From an uncultured Poribacteria bacterium (GTDB taxonomy: Bacteria; Poribacteria; WGA-4E; WGA-3G): a stretch of DNA of 64,000 nucleotides. Within the stretch, counting starts at the first letter, position 1, and each line of letters opens with the position of its first letter. The stretch covers positions 2,336,481 to 2,400,480 of the forward strand of contig OY282383.1 of the NCBI GenBank assembly GCA_958295855.1. Reading direction: 5' to 3'. A program made the translations under genes and the position numbers. Under the pieces are notes generated by a model. That model saw nothing but the letters and a program-made list of their open reading frames with translations. It was not told the origin of the DNA and made no database searches. Below are positions 33,459 through 41,390 of the stretch, one piece after another.

Positions 33459-34484
33459 TTACCCCAACTCAACTGTCCGCCCGGTTGCCATCGCTTCAAA
33501 GGCAGCATCAATGACACGCATCTGATTGACACAGGAAGACGGTGAAATGCGATGCGGTTTTCCTGTTGCCAAACACTCGCACATGTGCTCCAATTGCAAT
33601 GCAAACTGGAAACAAGGTTCAATATCAATGACCTCTCGGCCTTCCCGCGTCTGGAGTTCGATGTTGACAGCTGAGCCCTCATTGTTCCAAACCCGGTCCA
33701 GTCGACACATGCCGCCGGTGCCTGACATTTCCGCGTATTGCCCGCCCGCACAATTGAACCCCACAGAGATCTGTGCAGTGCGCTTACCGGGGAAAACTAA
33801 CAGTAGATATGCCGCGTCGTCCACTTCCAATCCTGCTTGCGAGGCACCCGACACCCGAATCGGTTCCGCGTCAAACATAAAACGTGCATGGTGGATACAG
33901 TAACAGCCTAAGTCGTAGATACTCCCGCCGCCTTTTGCCTTGTTAAACCGCCAATTCGCTTCGGGCCGGCGCGTTTCTGGGCCGCCCCCACCTCCGCCCG
34001 TGCAGAAGGTGCTGCGGAGCGTCATAAACTCCCCAATTGCCCCCGAATCGATGAGTTCCTTCGCCTTAAGGTGCATCGGATGGTGGCGGAACTTAAACGC
34101 CTCTGCAACGAGCACGCCGTTTTCCTGCGCTGCGCCAACAAACGCTTCTGCCTCCGCAGCTGTTGACGTGAACGGTTTTTCACACAGAATCGCCTTGACT
34201 TGGCGGGATTCTGCAATCTGGATACCTGTCTCAGCGTGAAACGCGCCCCAGGTACAGATGATAGCGATGTCCAGGTTCTCAGCGTGTAACATCTCGTCTA
34301 AAGAGAGATACCGGTTTTCGACATTCACCTCAAACTGCTCCCCGAAATTGGTTAACGCGTTCTCTGACACATCACAGATAGCTGCTAATTCGGCACTTTC
34401 TGCGAGTTGACATGCTTTGCCGTGTGCGCGCGCAATGCCCCCCGTTCCGACGAGCCCTACGCGGTAATGCGTGTTGTTTGACAT
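33459..34484 (-). CDS. Gfo/Idh/MocA family oxidoreductase
   Basis: 341 residues. The N-terminus YRVGLVGTGGIARAHGKACQ contains the GxGxxA-type dinucleotide motif. CEKPFTSTAAEAEAF is the family EKP segment near residue 102, and GGGSIYDLGCYCIHHARFM the substrate-domain segment. The reaction is an NAD(P)-linked sugar oxidoreduction with unknown substrate. GAGGAA lies before the start. It is preceded on its strand by a sulfotransferase gene and followed by the broken HAD gene. Confidence 0.92.
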   Translation of the reverse strand: MSNNTHYRVGLVGTGGIARAHGKACQLAESAELAAICDVSENALTNFGEQFEVNVENRYLSLDEMLHAENLDIAIICTWGAFHAETGIQIAESRQVKAILCEKPFTSTAAEAEAFVGAAQENGVLVAEAFKFRHHPMHLKAKELIDSGAIGEFMTLRSTFCTGGGGGGPETRRPEANWRFNKAKGGGSIYDLGCYCIHHARFMFDAEPIRVSGASQAGLEVDDAAYLLLVFPGKRTAQISVGFNCAGGQYAEMSGTGGMCRLDRVWNNEGSAVNIELQTREGREVIDIEPCFQFALQLEHMCECLATGKPHRISPSSCVNQMRVIDAAFEAMATGRTVELG

Positions 34485-34507
34485 AATGGTTCCTCACAAG
34501 TGGATAT

Positions 34508-34540
34508 GGTATGCTTCCCAGCTTTACTGGGAAAGATACC
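34508..34540. repeat. GGTAT palindrome, CCCAGC variant
   Basis: GGTAT-gctt-CCCAGC-ttta-CTGGG-aaag-ATACC between two minus-strand genes. Confidence 0.75.
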
Positions 34541-34565
34541 ATAAGAATCTAAAGTTGGTAGCCTT

Positions 34566-35303
34566 TTAAACTTCAGTGTGCAAAGAATATCCGTTGTCGA
34601 CAATTGCTTCGTGAAGAAATTCAAAATCGTATCGCGAAGTGTCCGTCACCCGTTTCCACCGCCCCACCGCATCTGGCCGCACCACAATCCGTCCCAACGG
34701 AATCCCCAAGAACGCCTCAAGCCGTTTGAGCGTTTCCTCCTGTTTCAGAACAAAATCCTCGAAACGGATGTGAATAACATGTTTAGGTTTTGGGGTTGCT
34801 TGCATCAACTGATATTGGTAGAACCAGGAGATAGCACGCATTTTGTAGACATTCTGGGTGAGTGGGTAAGTCACGCCGAACTTCCGCAAATCATCCGTCT
34901 TGTGTGCCCCCAAAATACAATCTCTCGGGTCGCGGATCCAGTGGATAAACCTTATCTCTGGAAACAACCTGACTATCCAGGGATAGACGAGCGTGGTTTC
35001 GGGTATCTTCCACCCTTTATGGCTAGCCGGGTTTTTGAGGATATCTGAAAGGTAAACGTCGATTAACCGCTCAAACGCTGCATCAATCGGCATCGTAAAC
35101 AGCGCATCAAAATCCCACGATAGCCCCCCCTTCCATGTGACATAGCGAGCCATCACGCGGCACGCATCATACAGAGCGTGTGGTGGAATCTTATCACCGG
35201 ATGGGTTCAGTTGGCTGCCCATGAAAACCCCGCTGGCGTATAACGTATGAGAAATGGCACGAGTCCCCGAATGGCCCCGCCCAATTACTGTGATTAAAGC
35301 CAT
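34566..35303 (-). CDS. Sulfotransferase family protein
   Basis: 245 residues. The N-terminal motif ITVIGRGHSGTRAISHTL is the 5'-phosphosulfate-binding loop that contacts PAPS. RFIHWIRDPRDCILGAHKTD carries the 3'-phosphate-binding Arg/Ser-like segment. No membrane segment is seen. It would transfer sulfate to a sugar, lipid or protein acceptor, not identifiable from sequence. The PAPS source is not in the window. The gene is on the minus strand upstream of the Gfo/Idh gene and may be in one transcript with it. Confidence 0.85.
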   Translation of the reverse strand: MALITVIGRGHSGTRAISHTLYASGVFMGSQLNPSGDKIPPHALYDACRVMARYVTWKGGLSWDFDALFTMPIDAAFERLIDVYLSDILKNPASHKGWKIPETTLVYPWIVRLFPEIRFIHWIRDPRDCILGAHKTDDLRKFGVTYPLTQNVYKMRAISWFYQYQLMQATPKPKHVIHIRFEDFVLKQEETLKRLEAFLGIPLGRIVVRPDAVGRWKRVTDTSRYDFEFLHEAIVDNGYSLHTEV

Positions 35304-35422
35304 GATAGAAATTTCTTGCTAATTTTCGCAAAGTAAAGCATAATAGATATTAAGATTTTTGCCAGTGGCTATTTATCTTACCAGAAATCGCTTAATAATA
35401 CAAACAAAAAGTGAGAGCGAAA

Positions 35423-35455
35423 AGGATTTTCCCCCTGCTCGCAGGGGCGAATCCT
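35423..35455. repeat. AGGAT-type palindrome
   Basis: AGGATTTT-CCCCCTGC-tc-GCAGGGG-cgaATCCT, with compensating changes in the outer arms. It lies in the 250-base divergent gap. Confidence 0.75.
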
Positions 35456-35554
35456 TCCGCATGAAATTATGGGAAACACTAACGGCTTAGCCATGTTCGC
35501 TTTGCTAGTGTTGCTAGTCACAACGGTAGGGAATTTTTACAAGGAGCTTTTACG

Positions 35555-36745
35555 ATGCACAAATTTCTATCGGTATTTATCCCTGCTTGCAGGGCTAATA
35601 CCTTTGCAATATTCAGTTTTTTCCTGTTAATAATGACAACTATAGGGTGTAACAGAATCCAAAAGATTGTTTCCCCGAAGCAAGAGGAGACGGTGAAGAT
35701 TGGTTTCCTTGTTACAGGTGAACGCGCACCCTATCTGAACAGTGCCCAACTCGCTGTAGATGAAACTAACGCGCTCGGCGGCCTGTTGGGCACGCCTGTC
35801 GAATTAGTGAGTCTCCTCAACATAGAGGCATCACTGCCGCTTTCCATCCAAACCGCCGAGGATATGATTCTTAAAGAGGGAGTCATTGCTATCATCGGGC
35901 CCAACCGTTCGACACACGCTGTAGAGGTCGGTGCAGTAGCCCAACGGCATGGCGTGCCGATGATTACCACTGCTGCAAGTAACCCCAATGTCACAAAAGC
36001 CGGTGAATTTGTCTTCATGGCATCTGTCACAGACATATTCCAGAGTCGGGTTATGGCACAGTTTGCGATAGAAGAACTCGGCGTAACCACTGTCGCCCTG
36101 CTAACGCTAAGTGGAGATGTCTACACAGAGGGAATATCCGAGTTCTTTGCATCCAATCTCAGCGAATTTGGTGGCGAAATTGTTGCGAATGCGTTCTATG
36201 AAAGTGGCACGACAGATTTTACAGGGCAGCTAACCGACATTGCAGCGACGCAACCTGATGCATTCTTCATCTCCAGTTTTTCGCAAGATATTGGTACTAT
36301 AACCCAGCAGGCAAGAACTATTCCGTTGCAAAACGCCGTGGGAACCCCTACACTCTTCCTCGGAGGAGATACATGGGATAATGAGGTGCTGTTAGCCAAT
36401 GAAGATGCTAAAGTGGAAGGTAGTTTTTTCACTACCCACTTTTCGCCAAACACGGCTGAACCGACGGCACGAGCGTTTATTGATACTTACCAATCTATGT
36501 ATGGAGAAGTGCCAACGGGTGGCATCGCGGTCGCCTACGACGCAGTCAAACTGCTTTTTGAAGCCATCCAACGGGCGGGCAGTCTGGAGGCCGAGGCCAT
36601 CCGTGCTCAGCTGCTTGCCACCGAGAACTACGTCGGCGCAACCCGCATCGGCAGTTATGACGAAAACCGCCATCCAACCAAAAGTGCTGTCATACTCACC
36701 GTCAGGAACGGCGAAAAACAGTTCTACAAACAAATTCACCCGTAG
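35555..36745 (+). CDS. Periplasmic binding protein of branched-chain amino acid type
   Basis: 396 residues. Lipoprotein-like signal (FFLLIMTTIGCNR, lipobox cysteine near residue 33) followed by a type I periplasmic-binding fold: VKIGFLVTGERAPYLNSAQLAV, then AIIGPNRSTHAVEVGAVAQ, then FFTTHFSPNTAEPTARAF. A GGTAT palindrome is translated as residues 6-17 (SVFIPACRANTF) just before the hydrophobic core, lengthening the signal n-region. It could serve an ABC transporter or act as a sensor; no permease or ATPase genes are adjacent. AAGGAG lies upstream of the ATG. Confidence 0.85.
   Translation: MHKFLSVFIPACRANTFAIFSFFLLIMTTIGCNRIQKIVSPKQEETVKIGFLVTGERAPYLNSAQLAVDETNALGGLLGTPVELVSLLNIEASLPLSIQTAEDMILKEGVIAIIGPNRSTHAVEVGAVAQRHGVPMITTAASNPNVTKAGEFVFMASVTDIFQSRVMAQFAIEELGVTTVALLTLSGDVYTEGISEFFASNLSEFGGEIVANAFYESGTTDFTGQLTDIAATQPDAFFISSFSQDIGTITQQARTIPLQNAVGTPTLFLGGDTWDNEVLLANEDAKVEGSFFTTHFSPNTAEPTARAFIDTYQSMYGEVPTGGIAVAYDAVKLLFEAIQRAGSLEAEAIRAQLLATENYVGATRIGSYDENRHPTKSAVILTVRNGEKQFYKQIHP
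35572..35602. repeat. GGTAT palindrome in a signal-peptide coding region (31-bp identical subfamily)
   Basis: GGTAT-ttat-CCCTGC-tt-GCAGGG-ctaATACC. Its reverse complement is identical over 31 bases to 37958, 38138, 39320 and 40249, and it matches 39706 directly. Confidence 0.9.
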
Positions 36746-36907
36746 GGCCGGGATTCCCATGGTGCCTGCCCACCGTAGGGGCAGTGCCTTGTGCCGGTTT
36801 CCCACCATCTAAAACTTGCGTCAAAGTTTAACCTCCGACGACATCTATAATGCATCGTCAGAACTACCTTGCATTCTCAATACTCCGCAAGGAATAAGGA
36901 GCAAAAC
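36746..36907. repeat. Repeat-derived intergenic sequence
   Basis: Contains CGTAGGGGCAGTGCCTTGTG (about 36773, the family at 11721) and then a unit with ACCTCCGACGACATCT (36831-36846) and TACTCCGCAAGGAATAAGG (about 36884-36902). Closely similar units precede the lipoprotein gene at 44335. Here the unit's AAGGA lies just before the AAGGAG of the Ldh gene. Confidence 0.6.
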
Positions 36908-37912
36908 ATGAATAGACAGCCAGAAGCCTTCGTCCGCGTAGATGAAGAACGGCTCCTCAACTTCAGCACAGCCTGTTTTGAGAAAGCAGGCATCACACAC
37001 GAACACGCGGCACTCATCAGCCGCCTACTTGTCAATTCCGACTTACGAGGTGTCCGCAGCCACGGCACACGGACTGTTAATGGATATTGTGCAGGCTTTG
37101 AAAACGGAAGTTTCAATCCCAACCCCCATATCCGCGTCATCCATGAAACACCAACCGCTGTCGTGCTTGATGGAAACGGCACACTCGGCTACCTTCCAAT
37201 GGTACATGCTACCGAACACGCCACCGCCAAAGCGAAAGAGGTAGGCATTGGGATGGGATTGGTTCGTTATATAGGACACTACGGTTCTGCAGGACACTAT
37301 TCGCGTATGTGTAACGAAGCCGGCTGCATCGGTTTTTCAGTACAGGGGTATCAGAACCAAGGCAATGCCGGAAACCAAGATGCCAAGCCGCAGCTCGGCT
37401 ACTACGGCAATCCACCTATCTGTTTTGCTATCCCCTCTGGCGATGAACCACCCGTTGTGCTCGACGCGGCAACCTGTATTATGGCAGACTACCAGCGCGG
37501 CCCCGATTTTGAGGCCTTGCTGGAAGTCATCCCAGCCGCTTTTTTCAAGAGTATCGGCTACACAGCCATCGCAAGCCTGCTCGGCGGCGCACTGACAGGC
37601 TTCACTGAACCACCACCGGAAGACACCGCAAAATGGAGTGGCGGCCGCATGGGCGGTATGGTACTGGCGATTGATATTGAATCCGTTGTGTCACCCAATC
37701 TTTTCCGCGCAGAAGTTGACCGGATGGTGCATGATGTCCGTGAAACATACGAACCGATGCCGGGAACCGACAGAGCACTGCTACCGGGGGCAATTGAAAC
37801 GGAACGCACAGAACAGTATCGCCGTGAAGGCATCCGTTACGGTGAGATGGAACAGGAATCCGCACGCGGTGTCAGTGAACGGTTGGGAGTACCATTGCCT
37901 TGGGATGAATAG
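36908..37912 (+). CDS. Ldh family oxidoreductase (malate/L-lactate dehydrogenase type)
   Basis: 334 residues from the ATG 6 bases after AAGGAG. Conserved segments of the second LDH/MDH family: LVNSDLRGVRSHGTRTVNGY near residues 35-60, VGIGMGLVRYIGHYGSAGHY near 111-130 (catalytic histidine region) and GRMGGMVLAIDIE near the end. It would use NAD(P) with a 2-hydroxy or 2-oxo acid such as malate, ureidoglycolate or 2,3-diketo-L-gulonate. The substrate is not decided by sequence. Confidence 0.9.
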   Translation: MNRQPEAFVRVDEERLLNFSTACFEKAGITHEHAALISRLLVNSDLRGVRSHGTRTVNGYCAGFENGSFNPNPHIRVIHETPTAVVLDGNGTLGYLPMVHATEHATAKAKEVGIGMGLVRYIGHYGSAGHYSRMCNEAGCIGFSVQGYQNQGNAGNQDAKPQLGYYGNPPICFAIPSGDEPPVVLDAATCIMADYQRGPDFEALLEVIPAAFFKSIGYTAIASLLGGALTGFTEPPPEDTAKWSGGRMGGMVLAIDIESVVSPNLFRAEVDRMVHDVRETYEPMPGTDRALLPGAIETERTEQYRREGIRYGEMEQESARGVSERLGVPLPWDE

Positions 37913-37922
37913 CCTCGGGTTA

Positions 37923-37988
37923 GGGTAATACCCTGCAAAGCAGGGCAACACCCTAAAGGTATTAGCCCTGCAAGCAGGGATAAATACC
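37923..37988. repeat. Two adjacent GGTAT palindromes
   Basis: GGGTAATA-CCCTGC-aa-AGCAGGG-caACACCC (37923-37953) followed 4 bases later by a member of the 31-base identical subfamily, GGTATTAG-CCCTGC-aa-GCAGGG-atAAATACC (37958-37988), 39 bases before the next start codon. Confidence 0.88.
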
Positions 37989-38027
37989 GATAAAAACTCC
38001 CTTCAACAAGAAATGAGGATTACAACT

Positions 38028-40037
38028 ATGCAGAAACACATAAAAACAACACTCGCCCTACTCATAAGTCTTATCACCGGTTTTACATGGCACACCGTTG
38101 CACAGGTTGGAACTGAACCTGTCCCGGTTACCAGAAAGGTATTAGCCCTGCAAGCAGGGATAAATACCGATGCCGAAACACCCACGGCGAACTATATCTT
38201 TGAGACGATTGATGTTCCCGGGGTCGATTTTCTGGAGGTGACTGCCAGCAACGACCTCGGGCATTACGCAGGTAACACCCGGGGCCCCGATGGCCAGAAA
38301 ACCATCGGTTTTACGCTCATCGACGGAATCTTTTCCACCTACGATTTTCCGGACTCCCTCCGAACAGTTTTTTTTGGACTCAACAACGCAGGACAGGTTG
38401 TGGGTTACTACGATGATGGCGACGACGTAGCGCACGGATTAATCCTGCAAGATGGTACCTTTACACAGTTCGATTTTCCGGGCGCAGCCGAAACACAAAT
38501 TTTTGGCGTGAGTGAAGAAGGACAATTTGTTGGTAACATTGTTGATACCGATGCTGCTATTCACGGCTTTGTCGGCGAAGAACAGATTGATGTACCCGGA
38601 GCAGCCACAACTTATAGCGACCACGTGAACGCGGAGGGAGTCGCTGTCGGGAGTTACATTGACGCGGATGGGATGTATCAAGGATACCTGCGTCACCCTG
38701 ACAAAAGCTTTACGACTGTGGATATTCCAGGAATGCCGAACCTAGAGTTCCTTTATGTGAATGCAATCAACGATGCGGGTGTCGTCGTGTTCAGAGCCAA
38801 AGCGGTGGACGATGTTGCGCGCACTTACGTCCTCCACCCGAACGCTACACCGGTGGAGTTAAGGTTCCCCGGCAGCGTGGAGACAGTGTTACGGGATATT
38901 GACGCAACAGGCAGGATAGCAGGCTACTATGAGACACCGGACGGCCGTAGACATGGATGTATCGCTAGCCCTGCTACGCAGGCAGAAGCAGAAACTTTTA
39001 GCAATGTCTACTTCACTTCTCTCTCGAGCGGTTTGAACATGCTCTCCGTGCCACTGGAAACGCCGACCCCGATGACTGCGCGGTCGCTCGCAGCAATGAC
39101 AAGCGCGACAGTGGTTATCGCGTGGGATACCGCGAGCCAACGTTTCATTGCCTGGACTCCAGATACGCCAAGCGACGGATTTCCAATTGAGGGTGCGAGA
39201 GGATACATCGTCAATGTGCCACAACCGCGCGATGTGCTCTTCGTCGGCGCAGCGTGGGCGAATCAAACGCAAGTCCCTGCAGCACCTTTTGCTGTAACGC
39301 GCTTACAAAGCACGCCAAAGGTATTAGCCCTGCAAGCAGGGATAAATACCGAGTTGGTATACACCCCGCAAAGCGGGGTAGATACCTTTAACAGAAAAAG
39401 TAATGAGGCTTGGGCGTTCGCTGTAAGTGGTAGATTAGCAGGCGTGCAAAACCTTGATGGTTATCTGGTGACGGTGAGAAATTCGCGCACTCACGCTGTC
39501 ATGAGAGCTCAAGTGCAAGATGGCTACTTCGCCGCCGCCACTGCAGATCTCGCCTATCGGAGCGTCGTGCGAGTCGGCGACACACTGGCGGTTACTGTCA
39601 GCCATGCATCCGGTGAGATTGCCTCGGAAACGTTCCGTTTCACCGTGACATCAGATAGTCTTGCAAACGCGGTTTTGCATGTCACGCTTGATGGAATTGG
39701 TACTCGGTATTTATCCCTGCTTGCAGGGCTAATACCTTTACCGAAGCAGAGCCAGCTGTTGCAGAACTATCCGAACCCGTTTAACCCTGAAACGTGGATT
39801 CCGTATCATCTTTCGGAAGCCGGTCCTGTGTCGCTATCCATCTATGACACAGCAGGTAGGCTTGTCCGAACGCTTTCGCTCGGCTACCAGGCGGCAGGCT
39901 TCTACCACGGGCACGCCCGCGCCGCCTATTGGGATGGCCGTAATGCATTAGGTGAACCGGTCGCAAGCGGTGTCTATTTCTACCAATTGGTAACGTCATC
40001 TTTCCATCAAACACGTCGGATGCTTATTTTGAAATAA
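38028..40037 (+). CDS. Secreted repeat protein with C-terminal sorting tail
   Basis: 669 residues. Signal peptide (TTLALLISLITGFTWHTVA), then about six repeats of the form TFTQFDFPGAAETQIFGVSEEGQFVG, as in HAF-type extracellular beta-propeller-like proteins. Next comes a region with LNMLSVPLETPTPMTARSL, and finally the shared sorting module (LQNYPNPFNPETWIPYHL to VTSSFHQTRRMLIL). Four GGTAT palindromes are translated, at about residues 37-48, 431-442, 443-453 and 560-570, all in linkers: after the signal peptide, in a mid linker and before the sorting module. GAGG lies 10 bases before the ATG. Surface location is likely; the role is unknown. Confidence 0.85.
   Translation: MQKHIKTTLALLISLITGFTWHTVAQVGTEPVPVTRKVLALQAGINTDAETPTANYIFETIDVPGVDFLEVTASNDLGHYAGNTRGPDGQKTIGFTLIDGIFSTYDFPDSLRTVFFGLNNAGQVVGYYDDGDDVAHGLILQDGTFTQFDFPGAAETQIFGVSEEGQFVGNIVDTDAAIHGFVGEEQIDVPGAATTYSDHVNAEGVAVGSYIDADGMYQGYLRHPDKSFTTVDIPGMPNLEFLYVNAINDAGVVVFRAKAVDDVARTYVLHPNATPVELRFPGSVETVLRDIDATGRIAGYYETPDGRRHGCIASPATQAEAETFSNVYFTSLSSGLNMLSVPLETPTPMTARSLAAMTSATVVIAWDTASQRFIAWTPDTPSDGFPIEGARGYIVNVPQPRDVLFVGAAWANQTQVPAAPFAVTRLQSTPKVLALQAGINTELVYTPQSGVDTFNRKSNEAWAFAVSGRLAGVQNLDGYLVTVRNSRTHAVMRAQVQDGYFAAATADLAYRSVVRVGDTLAVTVSHASGEIASETFRFTVTSDSLANAVLHVTLDGIGTRYLSLLAGLIPLPKQSQLLQNYPNPFNPETWIPYHLSEAGPVSLSIYDTAGRLVRTLSLGYQAAGFYHGHARAAYWDGRNALGEPVASGVYFYQLVTSSFHQTRRMLILK
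38138..38168. repeat. GGTAT palindrome in CDS (31-bp identical subfamily)
   Basis: GGTATTAG-CCCTGC-aa-GCAGGG-atAAATACC, read as KVLALQAGINT right after the signal peptide of the 38028 protein. Confidence 0.9.
39320..39386. repeat. Two consecutive GGTAT palindromes in CDS
   Basis: A 31-base subfamily copy (39320-39350, read KVLALQAGINT) is followed after 5 bases by GGTAT-aca-CCCCGC-aa-AGCGGGG-tag-ATACC (39356-39386, read VYTPQSGVDTF). Two successive insertions in one linker. Confidence 0.9.
39706..39736. repeat. GGTAT palindrome in CDS (31-bp identical subfamily, inverted)
   Basis: Reverse orientation, read as RYLSLLAGLIPL directly before the sorting module of the 38028 protein. Same DNA as 35572, in a different reading frame. 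Confidence 0.9.
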
Positions 40038-40059
40038 ATGTAGGGGCAGAGCCTTATTC

Positions 40060-40088
40060 GTCATTCCTTGCGGAGTAAAAGGAATGAC
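40060..40088. repeat. GTCATTCCTT hairpin
   Basis: GTCATTCCTT-gcggagtaa-AAGGAATGAC, a perfect 10-bp stem after the 38028 gene. GTCATTCCTTGCGGAGTA is the reverse complement of the sequence just before the lipoprotein gene (44313-44330). A CCCCGC-tt-TGCGGGG remnant follows at 40108-40130. Confidence 0.65.
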
Positions 40089-40143
40089 AAAAACTCGCAG
40101 AAAGTGAAAGCCCCGCTTTGCGGGGATTTACAATGAAAGCATC

Positions 40144-41295
40144 ATGCAATATTTGTGTAATCAATGCAGCAAAACTTACAGATTCTCGCCGTTGCGCTAT
40201 CGGTGTGACTGCGGTGCACCATTAAACCTAACGGAGAATCTCCATAAAGGTATTAGCCCTGCAAGCAGGGATAAATACCGATTCCGCCCGAATGGACAGG
40301 ACGCGTCCACAATGTCACTCTGGCGGTACCGCGAGGCACTGCCGGTCCCGAGGGACACAGATATTGTCACCCTTGGTGAAGGGATGACTCCGCTCATTCC
40401 ACTTGATGCTAATTCCGCTGAACACCTCGTAAAACTAGATTATCTCTGCCCAACCGGATCCTATAAAGACCGGGGGGCCTCCGTATTGCTCACGCACCTC
40501 AAGGCACTTGGGGTTAAAGCAGTCGTTGAAGATTCGTCGGGCAATGCAGGCGCGGCAATCGCTGCCTACAGTGCAAGGGCAGGCATCCGATGCACTATCT
40601 ATTGCCCGGCATCTACCTCAAAAGGCAAATTAAGACAGATTTCGGCTTACGGTGCCCAGTTGAAACTGGTAGAAGGAAACCGCATGGCAACAACAGAGGC
40701 GGTTAAACAGGCAGCAGAAAACACATGTTATGCCTCACACAATTGGCACCCATTTTTCTTAGAAGGCACAAAGACGCTTGCGTTTGAAATTGTCGAACAA
40801 CTCGGCGGACACGTACCCACGCATGTCATCTGTCCTGTCGGATTCGGAAGTATCTATTTGGGGCTATTTCTCGGATTTCGCGAGTTGCAAGCACATGGCG
40901 TTATTGAAAAAGTGCCACGTTTACTCGGTGTTCAATCTGATGCCTGTTGCCCTATTTACCACGCTTACCTTGGCAAGGCATCCTCTATTTCAAGAATGGC
41001 ACAAACTGGCACAACGCTTGCCGAAGGGATTACCGCCGAGCTTCCCATTCGAGGACAGATGATTTTGGACGCTATCCGCTTTACAAACGGCACGTTTACC
41101 ACCGTCGACGAAACCGATATCAAGACAGGATTGAAAACTCTGGCAGCCAAAGGCATCTATGTTGAACCCACTTCCGCTGTTGTTGTCAAGGGGTATGACA
41201 AATTCACCAGTGCCGGGATTATCCGAGAAGGTGCTCTGACGGTTTCAATTCTCACCGGTACCGGCTTAAAAGCAACGAACACAGTGGGTTCATAA
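40144..41295 (+). CDS. thrC: Threonine synthase with a palindrome-encoded insert
   Basis: 383 residues. N-terminal zinc ribbon (CNQC near residues 5-8, CDCG at 21-24), then the PLP-enzyme core with SYKDRGASVLL (PLP lysine) and SSGNAGAAIAAYSARAG (phosphate-binding loop). It converts O-phosphohomoserine to threonine, at the end of the pathway begun by aspartate kinase (23408). A GGTAT palindrome is translated as residues 35-46 (KGISPASRDKYR) in the linker between zinc ribbon and catalytic domain. Catalytic motifs are intact, so the gene is probably functional. A cysteate synthase-like or other fold-type II enzyme is the alternative. Confidence 0.88.
   Translation: MQYLCNQCSKTYRFSPLRYRCDCGAPLNLTENLHKGISPASRDKYRFRPNGQDASTMSLWRYREALPVPRDTDIVTLGEGMTPLIPLDANSAEHLVKLDYLCPTGSYKDRGASVLLTHLKALGVKAVVEDSSGNAGAAIAAYSARAGIRCTIYCPASTSKGKLRQISAYGAQLKLVEGNRMATTEAVKQAAENTCYASHNWHPFFLEGTKTLAFEIVEQLGGHVPTHVICPVGFGSIYLGLFLGFRELQAHGVIEKVPRLLGVQSDACCPIYHAYLGKASSISRMAQTGTTLAEGITAELPIRGQMILDAIRFTNGTFTTVDETDIKTGLKTLAAKGIYVEPTSAVVVKGYDKFTSAGIIREGALTVSILTGTGLKATNTVGS
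40249..40279. repeat. GGTAT palindrome inside the threonine synthase gene (31-bp identical subfamily)
   Basis: GGTATTAG-CCCTGC-aa-GCAGGG-atAAATACC, read as GISPASRDKY. This is a different frame from 38138 and 39320, although the DNA is identical. Confidence 0.92.
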
Positions 41296-41301
41296 TTTAA
41301 T

Positions 41302-41331
41302 TTGACTTTTGAAATTCGTTTGTGTTAAACT
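41302..41331 (+). promoter_or_regulatory. Probable promoter for the EKG-repeat gene family
   Basis: TTGACT (41302-41307), 18-base spacer, TAAACT (41326-41331). Predicted start near 41338, about 50 bases before the ATG at 41391. Confidence 0.5.
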
Positions 41332-41390
41332 TAATAGGACTTACGCACATGAGAATCTGCGCAAGCCCTAAGAAATTACAAGAGGCTTGT

